Shown here one piece after another: positions 11,421-22,741 of a stretch of 64,000 nucleotides of DNA (its first letter is position 1; every line of letters starts with the position of its first letter). Location of the stretch: the NCBI RefSeq assembly GCF_008831285.2, contig NW_022204507.1, positions 4,298,174 to 4,362,173 on the forward strand, written 5' to 3'. Position numbers and translations under genes: made by a program. The DNA is from Nymphaea colorata (lineage: Eukaryota; Streptophyta; Magnoliopsida; Nymphaeales; Nymphaeaceae). The notes below the pieces were generated by a model that saw only the letters and a program-made list of their open reading frames with translations, had not been told where the DNA came from and did not search any database.

Positions 11421-13245
11421 TTGTCTAAACCAATTGTCCTAGTTTATAGCCTTTCTATAGCATGAACCAAATTGTGCTAAGAGTTGGTTAAAAATGACTA
11501 TTTTACCCTTCTTAAATGGGATATTTAACTGATTCTTCCAAAAGAATTTCAAATATAAGGGCCATGAACTACACCAAAGCAAATCATACATCATAGGTAT
11601 CTAACTCCAGTATCCATATCACTCAAGTCATCATCACATAGAAAATGAACATTTTGCTCCCGATCAACTCATTTTATCCATCTTCTCTGGCTTTGCAAAT
11701 AACTATGGAAGTCCTGAGAATTGTATTACTAAGCAATTGGGGTTATTTCCATTTGTATAAGTCAATCAAAACACCCAAACAAGTTTATTATCTTACATTT
11801 GGTGAGAAATGATCAAGAAATAGGAAATTTCTCTCATTTTTCAATCATTTCTTATCATCAAAACACATGCATACTTGACTAGACCCACGATAAGATCTCC
11901 TCAGCATAAGCATATTATCTCCAGCTCCATTTCCATTTTTGAAGTCTCAATTATATTGTTAGGACAATCATTTTAAGAAATGACACCTTGTTTTTCCTAT
12001 TTCCTCATGTATGATCATCATTTTCCACTAATTCGAGTGAGTTAGACCAAATTGAGCTACAATTAGATTCTTAAGTGCCTGAACTTACTATTCTTGCTTT
12101 CAATTCAGTAATTCTGTTTTAGATTGAGCACACATTGTAGATTTTCAGTCGCTCATGGAGTGTTCATATCTAGATATTGTCATAGTAACTTTTGAACTGA
12201 TTTTTGAGAGATATGGAATACCAATTTTCAATTTGAGTGCACAGATTGATTAAAATGTCATTTAGTGAGAGTACCAGTGTGCTTAGTGCTCCTACACAAG
12301 CTCAAAATCTTCGTTTCCCATTATACCGTTACCATTTCCATTTACATGTTCAAATACAATTTAGTCAATTTTAGAAAATGTGATTTTCCAAAGGCAAATT
12401 GAGTAACCTTTTAGTGAAATTTGGCACACCCACAAATTGAACCTCAAAAGCACCTCAGGAAGCCTTTTTAACTCTAAAAAATTTTCACCATGACCAAATG
12501 ACCATTTTACCTCATACATGGAGGTTTTGAACTGAGCTTTTAAAAATGATTTCAAATGTAGGAGCCAACCGTAGAAAACCAGGGTCAAACTTACCCTATT
12601 TAGACACCTAATACCTAGACTAGGATCACCTAAGTTGTCGCAACCATGTCAAATGACCATTTTGTCCCTAATGTAAGAAAATCTTAGAAATCTTAGTAAT
12701 GATTTAAAAGAAACATAAATCGGGTAATTCTTAGCTCTACAAGTCTCTAAGAGTAGTTAAAGTCATCTCACCAACCATTTTTACCAGTTTAAGTCAGCTT
12801 TCCCTATAAGTCAGCTCACCAGAACCGAGAACTACAATTTTTAGCTCGACTATATATCATTAAGTCTAACCAAATTCAGGATAGGTTTGCTTTAGTGGAA
12901 AAAAATTATTATTTTACTTACTTTGAGTTACCAAGCTCACATTTTAGTTGCAAAGTTATTCGCAGATTTCCACTAGGCCACTCTCTCCCCTATTTAGCAT
13001 TGTTCGAATTAAGTTATAGTGCAACCGAGTTGAGTTAGCTCAAACCAAACTAGAATCATATTTATCATTTATAAATTTATCCTCCCTTAGTTTGGTTTGA
13101 GTTTATTCATCTTGGTTTGAGTTCAATTTTGTTCCAAAGGTCCGAACTTGACTCTCTTTCATCTTTATCATGTATAAACCTATCTTGGTTTGAGTTCATT
13201 TATGAAGCCATCTGAGTTCATTTTAGTTTGGAAAGGTCCTAAAGC

Positions 13246-13280
<35 letters not shown>

Positions 13281-14690
13281 GTTTTTTGGATTTAAGCTGA
13301 ACTTGACCTCAACCTAATAGAGTGCGCTACAATTGAGCCAAAATCGTATTTATCATGTATGAATCTATCTTTTCTTAGTTTTTGGGTTTGAGTTTATTCA
13401 TACCCAATTTGAGTTCAATTCAGTATTGAAGGTCCAGAACTCATTCATAATACTTGCTACACTCTGTAAACATCTATCAAGCTTAATTCAGTTAACTTAG
13501 AGCAAAACTTTCTGATCTAAGGCCTGCAACTCAACTAATGAAGATGACGATCATAACCTAATTTTTGAAAACCTTCTATGCTTCTCTTTATATATATGAC
13601 ATTCACAGCTTGTAAATTTTAGAAAATTTGATTTTTAGAAGAACTCTAGGAATAGGCATATAGGCTGGTCTAATCAGATTTGCCAAACTCACCTGGAGCT
13701 TCAGAATTACACATAGGGTTACAACAGTCATTTTCTTTGAAGCCATATTATTCTACACAAACATAAGACATATGTCTCATATACATTAGTTTACGGCTTT
13801 CTTTGATTCCTAGAGCTTTAAGCAGAGTCAAATCCATGATTTATGCTTATTTGAGTTCAAAATCTACACAAGGAGTAAACCAATCAATTTTTTTCTAATC
13901 CATATTTTCTACATGAACCTAGGATTTATGCTTATTTAACGTCATCAAGTTTGTCATTATTAAATCATCAAAGCTTCAACTTGATATCATTTCAAACACA
14001 TAATAGATGGTCCAAATCTTCACCCAAGGGTAAAAAGTCATTTCATTTTAAATCTCTTACCCATGCCCAAGGGTAAAACAACAATTTCATCTGCAATAAT
14101 GTCATTTTGCACTTAGTCTATATGCTAGATATACTTGACGTTGTGGTATTTGAAGCATCAATTACAATGTTTACATCAACATTTTTAGATCTACGAACTA
14201 TTGTCAAGCAGATCTCTTATCTAGAATTCTAATCCAAATCTCTTAAGATCCATTTTGTAGAAACTTTCTATGGATTTAGATCTTGATCTGAATCTTAGAT
14301 CCATGCCCATACCTATCATCTAGAATCTTCTATGGATATCATGATTTGAATCTCAGAACCATATCCCAAACCAAGATCCAAATGCATAAATGTACATATA
14401 TGCAAAAAATATCACAGTTGATTTTGAACACTATGCGAGATGTCAATCCAAATAGTTGCTATAGATTCATGCAAACCTCTAAGTAGAGTACTTTGGTTCA
14501 GAACCATTTAATAGTGTTGTGTGCATTAGGACTTAGAATTGAGAGTGATTTATTCATGTTCACTTACATTTAGAATCCCATACAACCCCTTTCAATTTAA
14601 GCATTGATCGAAAACAGATGTTTGTTTCTCCCATGGTTTTAACTCTCCATCTTTGGCAACATCGTATTAGAGTTCACTGATTGTGCATGT
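11421..14690. other. AT-rich spacer, no gene seen
   Basis: I find no long coding frame. Phrases around AAATGACCATTTTACC recur in degenerate form near 11495, 12500, 12650 and 14050. The surrounding sequence at 11488-11590 and 12490-12580 is loosely alignable. Such phrases occur in the long LTRs of some plant gypsy (Tat/Ogre) elements, but no LTR boundary can be shown here. Degenerate arrays of AGATC/AAATC words fill 14190-14400. Confidence 0.5.
13010..13445 (+). repeat. Diverged direct repeat flanking a CT microsatellite
   Basis: A block beginning near 13050 (ATCATATTTATCAT, then TTTGGTTTGAGTTTATTCAT) recurs near 13350 (ATCGTATTTATCAT, then TTTGGGTTTGAGTTTATTCAT). The two are separated by about 300 bases. 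Between them lies a (TC)n tract at 13249-13277. Confidence 0.7.
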
Positions 14691-14699
14691 GCGTGCTCA

Positions 14700-15760
14700 T
14701 GAATTTCAAAATTTACCTTCACCTATATGGCCGCTTGGCCTAGATGGGGCCGCTCAAGAGGTCGACCTCCTGGCTTCCCCATAGTGGACTAGACATCACC
14801 CCCAAATTCTGCGTGGAACTATTAATGCCCTCCTCCTTGGCGCCCTTTGCCAACTAGGGAGGGAAGTTGGGGTGCATAAAGGCAACCTGGCCAATAAATA
14901 GCTAGGGCCCAACCTGCCAAATGCCATGTAGGACCAGCCAGTGCCCAAGGATGCCACTAGCAGACCCCAGAGATTGCCACATGGCATGGGTATGCCAGCT
15001 GATCCAAATTCATCCTTTTTTTTTACCACATTTAATCACTTAGAGGGTTGATTTGCTGCCCTAGGCAATCAGCCCAGCTTCTAGGATGACACAGACTGAG
15101 CTGGCAACTGTGGTTCCACCCAAACTGCTAGCTTCTTAGGACACACTCTCTCTCTGCCATCGACTACCTACGTTGCCATTATTGGCCCAACCAAACCAAG
15201 GGCCGTGCTCCTCTCCCAGTCACTTGCTCAAGGCTCTGCCCCAGCCAGTCCATGCAGTGCTAGCTCCTTAAGCTGGCCTTTCTTTGTGCAGGCTCTTGCT
15301 TAGCGCCCAGTTAGCCCCCACACCTTCCACCTTGGCACCACATCAGCATCACGTCATCCCATGTCAACATGGCACCCTCTACTTTATCTCTCTTATTTAA
15401 TAAGTTCATTTATTCCTGCATTAATGTTGTCTCATTTCTTGTTCTGAACTATTTGTGTGGCCACAATGCCCCACTTGAAACCGGTGACCATTGCCTGAAT
15501 TCCACTGCCATAGCTATCAGTTCATGGTAGCATCTCTACCACCCACAGGTGGAGCTGTCCCAATGAGAGGAGTCACTCTTCCAGCAACCCACACATCACT
15601 CCAACGAGCTTTCTGGTGAATCGTGGGATGCTAGCAACCCCATCACTGCCCACAAAAACCTCACCACCGGCAAGCTCTTCCTGAGCAGGCTCCACCTCTG
15701 CCACAACTCTGACAATGCTACTGCCACTGATCTTTTTCTGGCTGGTTGAGTTAGTCTCCA
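14700..15760. other. GC-richer patch in AT-rich spacer
   Basis: This kilobase is clearly richer in G+C than its flanks, with many GGCC, CCAGC and TGGCA words and a CACGTCATCC stretch near 15352. Short open frames on the minus strand (14796-15029, 15573-15761) have no recognisable domain. It could be the promoter part of a large LTR or an old gene remnant; nothing decides between these. Confidence 0.4.
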
Positions 15761-17930
15761 AATGAGAGAGAATTTTTATTTAAATGTTCCAATGCATGCA
15801 TTTTCCCTTCTCAAAAGCTTATTAGGGACAGATTCATTATTATAGATGAGATTCACCCTTACATGATGAATAATTGGTTGAGATGATCCACTGATCTTCT
15901 TCCATTCAATCTATATTTCTCATAATTTTCTGTAGTTTCTTTTGAGAGAGGTGGTCAAGGAGGTTAGAAGCCGTGCCTTCAACCCCTTTGATGTAAAAAT
16001 CCCAGCCATAAACTATCACCGTTCATGTGTTATGTGGCCCTTTACTCAATCTTTTTAATTCAAAAAGTGACATTTACGTATATATATATATATATCATCT
16101 CATATGAAAATGGCTATTATTCTTCAAAGATTAGGTTAAGGGCCACATCCTTAAGCTAATCTAAAGGAGATTGCTTCCAACAATGAATCTTGAAGGCTCA
16201 AAACCACAAGATTTAGCCAATTAAAAATTTGAAATCGGGCTGATTGAGTGTATATATTTGTATTTTTGGAACCTAGAATTTGATTTTTCAAAGAATCTTG
16301 GTACATCAAGTTTGAGATCCTAAAATACTTGTTTCAGCTCAATGGAAGCTACTAATTTGTCCCGAATCCCTAGTCTTGCCTAATCAGCATTGAAGTGAGT
16401 AGCTTCTAATATGGCTGATATTCATGATTTCGACTTCACATTTTTCAATTTTACAATTGGTTTGGTTTTCAAATTAATACATCACAAAATTTCAGCCAAA
16501 AGCTGTAATTAAAATTCACAAAACCGGCAAAAGAAATTTTGTCAAATTTTCTGAACATACTATACTAATTTTCATAGCCTTGAGATTTAAAACCAAATTT
16601 GGAGTAAACATTGCTTCTAAGATCTGATTTGCATTTCAACATGTACTTTAATGGAAAATAGATGTATATATTCAAAATATGTATATATGTTTCATCAATT
16701 TCAAGATTTAATGTTATCAAATTACATTTTACTTTGAAGACAGATCTCCAAAGTAGACATTTCTTAATTTGCAACCATTAAATCAGTACATGGTCTGTTT
16801 TATAATCATTTTAACATGAGGAAGTGGAGGTTTTCCACGTTTTTTCCATTCTAAAACTGGGATTTTTCATTCAATTTTCAGATTTCACTTTCAAGTTTAA
16901 GAAGTTTATCTATGTCAAGCTTATGGACTGCATTGTAGTAGTTATACTTGATCTAATACCAAGTATAGCCTAGACATTGTACTACATATTCAATTTAATA
17001 TAAATTTGCTCTTTATTTCATGAATGCATGTATGATGGAATAAAAAATTAACACGTTTAGATGCATGGACACATATAGTTTATTTTCTTAATTCATGCAT
17101 GAGTTCACTTATCTAATTCACACACACACGCACCATCTCTAGAAAGTAAGTGAACCAATTCAAGTTACAAAACATGTCTGAGCTATATTGCAACAAAGAA
17201 TTTGGAATCTCACTTAGTTTTGAAAAGAAAATACAAGAATCCTATCAATCTTGCCAACAAATATATTTGGAACATAAAATTTTTCTATAAAACATTGGAA
17301 TCCCTATTTTTCCAAAAACAAGCTTTACTTGAAAAATTTACAATCTTCTCTAAAAGGGAACTTGGTACAATTTCAATTCAAAGTTCCTATCTTTTGATCA
17401 ACAAATTTTCAAATTTGATCAATTGATCCATTTTTTCAAGCTAAATCAACTATTTAAGTAAAATTCATTTTTTAATTTACTTTAAACTAAGTTCAAAATT
17501 TTGATCCAAGATTGCATATTAACTTCAAGTTCATGAACTAAAACTCCAATTTTCAACTATTTACAAATCAAATCCTCAATTTACAAATATAATTTCCAAC
17601 CAAATTTCTTAAACTCTCAAATTTTTTGATCAAATCAATGGTCCCAACTAGAAACACATTTGAACAATTTTCAATTTTGCCAAAATTCAAAAGAATTTGC
17701 CCAAATTTCTAAAACAAGTTGAATTTCTAAATAACTTGTCAAAACCAATTAGATTTTCAAATAACTTGTTTAAAATCCATTTCATTTTATATAAAACAAG
17801 GTCAAAACGTTGGTTGTTCAAAATTTAGTTCAAATGAACTTCAAAATCAAACATATATAATACATCAATCAAATAACTTGTACAACTTTTGAGAAATGCT
17901 TAGTCTTAGGTCCAATTATCCATGTTAAAG
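15761..17930. other. AT-rich spacer, no gene seen
   Basis: The sequence is low-complexity and AT-rich with repeated TTTCAAATTT and CAAATTTT words, especially at 17170-17900. A (TA)n tract lies at 16079-16095. No coding frame has protein-like composition. Confidence 0.6.
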
Positions 17931-18304
17931 GTGGGGAGACATGGTTAGACCTCGTACCTGTAGGCGGATCCCTTTCTCTTGCAATTTTTCTAATATCGAA
18001 ATCTCAAATTTTTGGCTTCATGCTACTCCCCATTCAGGGAATGGAGCAAATAGATGGCATGCCCGGTGGGACCCATTATAGTTCATCTAAGGATTTTTTA
18101 GGTCATGTACAAGTCATTTTAACATTGCTAGACATCAATTGCATGCAAATCCTTCATTACCAAACATACCGGCATCATGCATATTGTATTGCAGAGGAGG
18201 AAGGCGGAGAACAAGAGAAACTTCTAGTTGGGTGTCACCGGATCAAGTTACTAAGAAAAAGTGGCACCATACTCTCAAGAGGAACAACTTGATGGTATTT
18301 GGAG
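17931..18304 (+). other. Possible Tat-type gypsy leader and gag start
   Basis: ATGGCATGCCCGGTGGGACC at 18055-18074 resembles the conserved leader just inside the 5' LTR of plant Tat-lineage gypsy elements, as I remember it. A 90-codon open frame follows (18020-18292) and is cut by the hAT-like element at 18305. If the leader is real, the spacer from about 11500 could be its LTR. This is weakly supported: no LTR terminus or second LTR is seen. Confidence 0.3.
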
Positions 18305-19246
18305 CAATGTTGTAAAAGGCAATAAGGTGAGGCGACACGTTCAGCCTCTCATGAGGCGAGGGGAGGTGAGGTGTTAGTTGAAGCGTAGCCTCATAGACAA
18401 GTTTGTGAATTATAAAATATTTATAAAAATAACATCAAAATGGAAAAAAATGACTACAATACTAAGCATATCAATAAAAACTAATACACAACATACGCAA
18501 ACTACAATAATTTGCAAATCCAAACAAATATAATGTCATAACATACATAGTGCAAAGAGTGCTTGCATAATTGACATAGAAGCATGACCTGTCCTAAACA
18601 GGTCATAGAACTATCATTGAAAAACAAATAACCAAAACTAGGAAAACCAAAATTCAGATGATAATATCAATTAAGAGAATAAGTAAATAACAAGTATTGG
18701 TGGACAATAATATAAGCATATTGAAATGTGTATATGTACACAAATTAAAAAAGTAACTAATTTGTGTAATTATCAAGTGATATTTAACAAAGTTCAAATG
18801 ATTTTGTAGGCGATTGGCCAATTGTATCTTCATCATTTTCATATTCTGTAATGGGATGACAATTCATCATCATTTGAACCATCCATATATTGAATAAGTT
18901 CATCTTCTTCTTCAGTTGCTTCATCATCAAAACTCTCATTTGTAAATCTTCTATTATTGTTTTACCTTCACATAAAAACAATAATACATAACAAAATATA
19001 ATAGTAAGTAAAGAAAAAAACAATGTTCTTATCTTTATTTCAAAAATTACAAACATATAGCATTACTTTTTTCAACACTTTCCCTGAGGCGTATGTCTCA
19101 AGCACGGAGCATACCATGGATGGAGGCATACACTATATTAAATAGGTGCATGCTTTAGGGTTGCGTGCACCTCAAGGAATTTTTTCTAAAAAACACTTTG
19201 AGTCACATTTTTTTTTTGTGTGAGGCATACGCTTCTTACAACATTG
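18305..19246. mobile_element. Non-autonomous hAT-like DNA transposon, 942 bp
   Basis: The ends are inverted: CAATGTTGTAA at 18305 and its exact reverse complement ending at 19246, with 14 of the first 16 bases matching. They begin with a YARNG-type pentamer (CAATG), as hAT ends do. The element is flanked by ATTTGGAG (18297-18304) and ATTTGGGG (19247-19254), an 8-bp target duplication with one mismatch, which is the hAT length. GAGGCG/GAGGCAT motifs cluster in both subterminal regions. The interior is AT-rich. The minus strand near 18840-18950 can be read as an acidic segment (EEEDELIQYMDGSNDDEL) that might be the tail of a transposase, but no catalytic domain is present. Confidence 0.75.
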
Positions 19247-19319
19247 ATTTGGGGGAACATGGAAAAGCATTTCAAAGTAGAGAGACAGATGCTTTCTTTT
19301 GCAACTTTCCCTTCTATTT

Positions 19320-19419
19320 NNNNNNNNNNNNNNNNNNNNNNNNNNNNNNNNNNNNNNNNNNNNNNNNNNNNNNNNNNNNNNNNNNNNNNNNNNNNNNNNN
19401 NNNNNNNNNNNNNNNNNNN
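19320..19419. other. Assembly gap (100 N)
   Basis: Exactly 100 unknown bases, the usual placeholder for a scaffold join of unmeasured size. Sequence on its two sides need not be adjacent in the genome. Confidence 0.98.
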
Positions 19420-19559
19420 TGTTTCTTCTTGTTTATCTAGTCACCTCTAGAAAGTCATTTTTCAGCTATCATCTCTGTTATCAAATGTCAACAAGGTATC
19501 CTTTTCTTCGACCTATTATTCCTTGCCGATGGCACTATCTTCAATTTCTCTGATGCAGA

Positions 19560-20225
19560 ATCTACAACCCACAATAAGCAAGGCTCTTCCGGAGCTGCCA
19601 AAGGAGAAGGGCAAAGGTGTGATTGTTACCTCTTCCATCGCACAACCAGCCTGTTAAAGGCAAACTGCGGGCAGCCCACACTCTCTATCTCCGTTTTGTG
19701 CCCGGCTGTGAGGACAACACCTGCCAAGGAGACCCCAGCAACTGCGGTGAATGTAAAAGGATATGTCGGAACTGCTGGAGCAGTTTGGCTCGTTGAGGGC
19801 AGGTCCGCTCAAGCCATCTTGAGTCAGCAGGGGGCTCGAATGGGGGTGAACACAGGAGGGCCCTTCAGCGCTGCCTATAGACATTGGGAAAACAGGGTGT
19901 AGGGTCGACAGCTCCATGCAAGCCTATTCATTTTTGTTGGATGGGGACCAGGCTTTGAACTCTACACTTGACAGCCCTCGGCTAAAGCAACTCAGCAAGA
20001 ATTCCTCCGACCTCCTTGAAAGAATAACTAGGATCCTTGAGGAGAGTGGTGAAAGGGTGACCATATATGACTTGGGAACCAATGGCCCCATCATGAATGC
20101 CTTGAGTTTTGAGATAACCACCTCATACCAAGGTAAGGGGGCAACAAGTGTGAGGCGAACAGATGAGCCAAGACTGCTGATCTGGCCAAAGAGGACGACT
20201 AGCCCACAACTTAACAAACCACATC
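19560..20225 (+). other. Coding-like fragment, unassigned
   Basis: This stretch is GC-richer than its surroundings and holds overlapping open frames at 19696-19902 and 19916-20350 (plus strand). The part around 19916-20140 has balanced codon use and reads SSDLLERITRILEESGERVT, a helix-like segment, then ends at a plausible splice donor (CAAG|GTAAGG near 20132). I do not recognise the family. It may be a host-gene exon or the gag of an LTR element whose other end lies across the gap. Confidence 0.35.
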
Positions 20226-20330
20226 AATTCGGGTCAGGTAAGGGGAAGAGAAACAATTTACATTTCAGCATATGCAGTCACCAATTCTACCGGATCCACT
20301 GGAGTGCATCATGGGCTAAAATCTATCCCT

Positions 20331-21228
20331 ATTCTATTACTGTATGTTGATGATATCATTCTTACAGGAAATTCACATTCATTCATAATGTCATTCCTCG
20401 TCACCATCAGACAACAATTTGCTATGAATGATCTCGGTGATCTGAATTAGTTCTTGGGAATTCAAGTTGCAAGGACTTCCAATGGCTTGTTTATGCATCA
20501 GTCTAGATATGCTCAAGACATTATTTCTCGAGCACAAATGCAGCAATGTAAAATAGTGACCGCACCTATTACTGTTGGTTCCAAGTTTTGTTGGTGGACT
20601 TCAAAACTTAACCCTTACATGGCCAGATCTCTCCTATACAGTAAAATTTTCATGTCAATTCATGCATGCCCCAACGATGTAGCATTTTCAAATCTAGAAA
20701 CACATTATACGATATGTTCGAGGCACGTCTCTATAAATCCCAAGATTTGACTCTCCAAGCGTACTCTGATGCAGACTGGGCAGGCTGTCCAGATACATGC
20801 CGATCGACTTCAGGATACTGCACATTTCTTGGTCCAAATTGTATATCCTGGAGCTCTAAGAAACAACCGACTGTTGCTCGCTCGTCCTGTGAAGCTGAAT
20901 ACTGGGCCCTCACAGGAGCTGCTGCTGAAATTAATTGGCTTACCTTTATTTTACAAGATCTTGGTGTCTACCTCTCCAAAGCTCTAATTCTATTGAGTGA
21001 CAACATTTCGGCACTACATACCACTATGAAAACAGTCTTTCATTCACGTATGAAACATTTTGGAACTCGATTATCATTTTGTTCGTGAACAAGTTGCACT
21101 GGGAAATATGAATACTCAATTCATCACAACCGAAGGTCAGCTTGCAGATCTTTTTACCAAACCATTGTCTCAGCAACGATTCAGCATCTTGGCATACATA
21201 TGCAACCTTCCCTTCGGTTGAGGGGGGA
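20331..21228 (+). pseudogene. Ty1/copia remnant: RT end, RNase H and polypurine tract
   Basis: The fragment starts inside RT with ILLLYVDDIILTGN (catalytic YVDD at 20343). It continues through FLGIQVARTSNGLFMHQSRY and reaches RNase H with YSDADWAGCPDT (about 20761), WSSKKQPTVARSS and ADLFTKPLSQQRF (about 21145-21183). A TAG at 20448, a deletion around 20600-20660 that removes part of the RT C-terminus, and a frame change near 21058 show decay. The purine run GAGGGGGGA at 21220-21228 is followed by TG, the expected start of a 3' LTR. Everything upstream of the YVDD box is missing. Confidence 0.88.
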
Positions 21229-21230
21229 TG

Positions 21231-22116
21231 ATAACGCACCAGCTCACTCCAGAAAATCAGGTGCGTCTTCAACGGTTCATAACTCCAGGAGATCAGGCAT
21301 GGATCATAACTACAGGAAATCAGGTGTAACTAATATGACAGAAAATCAATTCAGCCACGAGAGTCAAGAAACTAAAACACATCTTGTTATGGATCCAGCA
21401 ATAAATAAGAATTCCAGCAAATTAAGAGCAATAAATATGGAAGCAAAGCCAATCAGACAAGCAACAAAAACGGCTCTTCACAATGATGAAAGATTTTGGG
21501 AGAATGTCAGTTTCTCCTATTCAAAGCCAAAGGAGAAATTCAAGCAAACAGATTGTACGCCCATTGAAACTGATTCAAATTCGAATCAGACATAGCAATG
21601 TATAGATATTGTGCCAAGGGAACCAGATCATCATGAAATTGATGACTGAGTTGTGGAGTAGGAATTTTTCTTCCATACCACATTAATTTCTTTTGTTCAT
21701 CACCTTCATCCTTCTTTCTCTTTTACAGGCTTTCAATTAAGTTGATGTCAAAGTACTTGACAATGTTAGAGCGGCAGAATGCAGCATTTTCAAAGATCAG
21801 AATGCAGAATCCTGTGAACTACTTAAGGAGTCAAGAAGAGCAATCTTGCTCTCTGTCTCCCACTTGGGTAACACGTCTATTTTTATTTTTCTTTAGTCCA
21901 TGTCTTAATTGATGAAGTTTCTTCAAGAATTCGTGTGGCATCTATGGATTTTCCTTGGCATATTTATGAACGCAGGAAAATTGGTCTCATTTCATACCCT
22001 CTTGTTGGGTTTTCCTAGGGTAAAACGGCATGTCCTGGAGAGTGCCATTTGTTTGTTAGGAAATGGAATGAATTCCTGTTGCGACTTGAAGAATTAAGAG
22101 CTTTCAGTGGAAAGGT
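21231..22116 (+). pseudogene. Exon-like fragments of an unidentified gene, copy 1
   Basis: From 21231 to 21594 a frame stays open for over 115 codons. It is polar and rich in S, N and K, and includes ERFWENVSFSYSKPKEKF. After a good acceptor (TCTTTTACAG, ending 21728) an exon-like stretch at 21729-21867 contains CELLKESRRAILLSVSHL and ends before GTAACA. A TAA stands at its start in that frame. A second exon-like stretch, 22019-22113, lies between CCTAG and AAAG|GTAAGC. It reads through without stops, including CHLFVRKWNEFLLRLEELRA. The two exon-like parts recur near 24290-24375 and 26641-26732. Joining phases differ by one base, so this copy may also be damaged. I do not recognise the protein. 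Confidence 0.4.
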
Positions 22117-22410
22117 AAGCTACTTAAATGTGTTTGCCAAGTGTAGTTTCCTGAAAGACGATTTCAGTTTTGATATTTGAGTTATTTCTTTTGTATAAAA
22201 AGTTTGTCCATTGTACAGCTGTGCCAAACACTTGAATATTGAGCTGCAACCATGGGAAGATTGTCTTTTATGGTTATGGTATATTAAAGGTAAAATACTT
22301 AGTCATCAGTGTTTAACCATCGATAATATTCTCATGTGCAACTGATTTATTAGCAGGTAGCTTATGATGCAAACTGTTTACAAGTGGTTGTTTACTGTTT
22401 AAGCGATTGT

Positions 22411-22660
22411 GCTTTTAACGGCCAAAGACTAAAATATCACCTCTTTTTTTCTCTTTGACTTTCTCTTACTTTTCTCTTGGAAAAATCAAATGGTCACGTG
22501 CCTACCAATTTATCTCTTTCTAAATCACCCTTTTTTCATTTTTTGCCAAGATATGAGGCTATTTTCCATTTTTTTTAACGGCCAAAGACTAAAACATCAC
22601 TTTTTCTCTCTTTGAATTTCTCTCAAACATTTATCCTGGAAAAATCAAATGGTCAAGTAC
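22411..22660 (+). repeat. Tandem direct repeat, period about 160 bp
   Basis: TTTTAACGGCCAAAGACTAA starts at 22413 and again at 22573. Each is followed by a C+T-rich run and then by GGAAAAATCAAATGGTCA and ACCAATTT. This lies in a stretch of about 750 bases (22400-23150) that copy 2 of the duplicated unit lacks. Confidence 0.85.
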
Positions 22661-22673
22661 GTACCAATTTCAT

Positions 22674-22740
<67 letters not shown>
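22674..22740. repeat. Compound microsatellite (CT)n(TA)n(GT)n
   Basis: Three dinucleotide tracts follow one another without a break over 67 bases. Confidence 0.97.
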
Positions 22741-22741
<1 letters not shown>

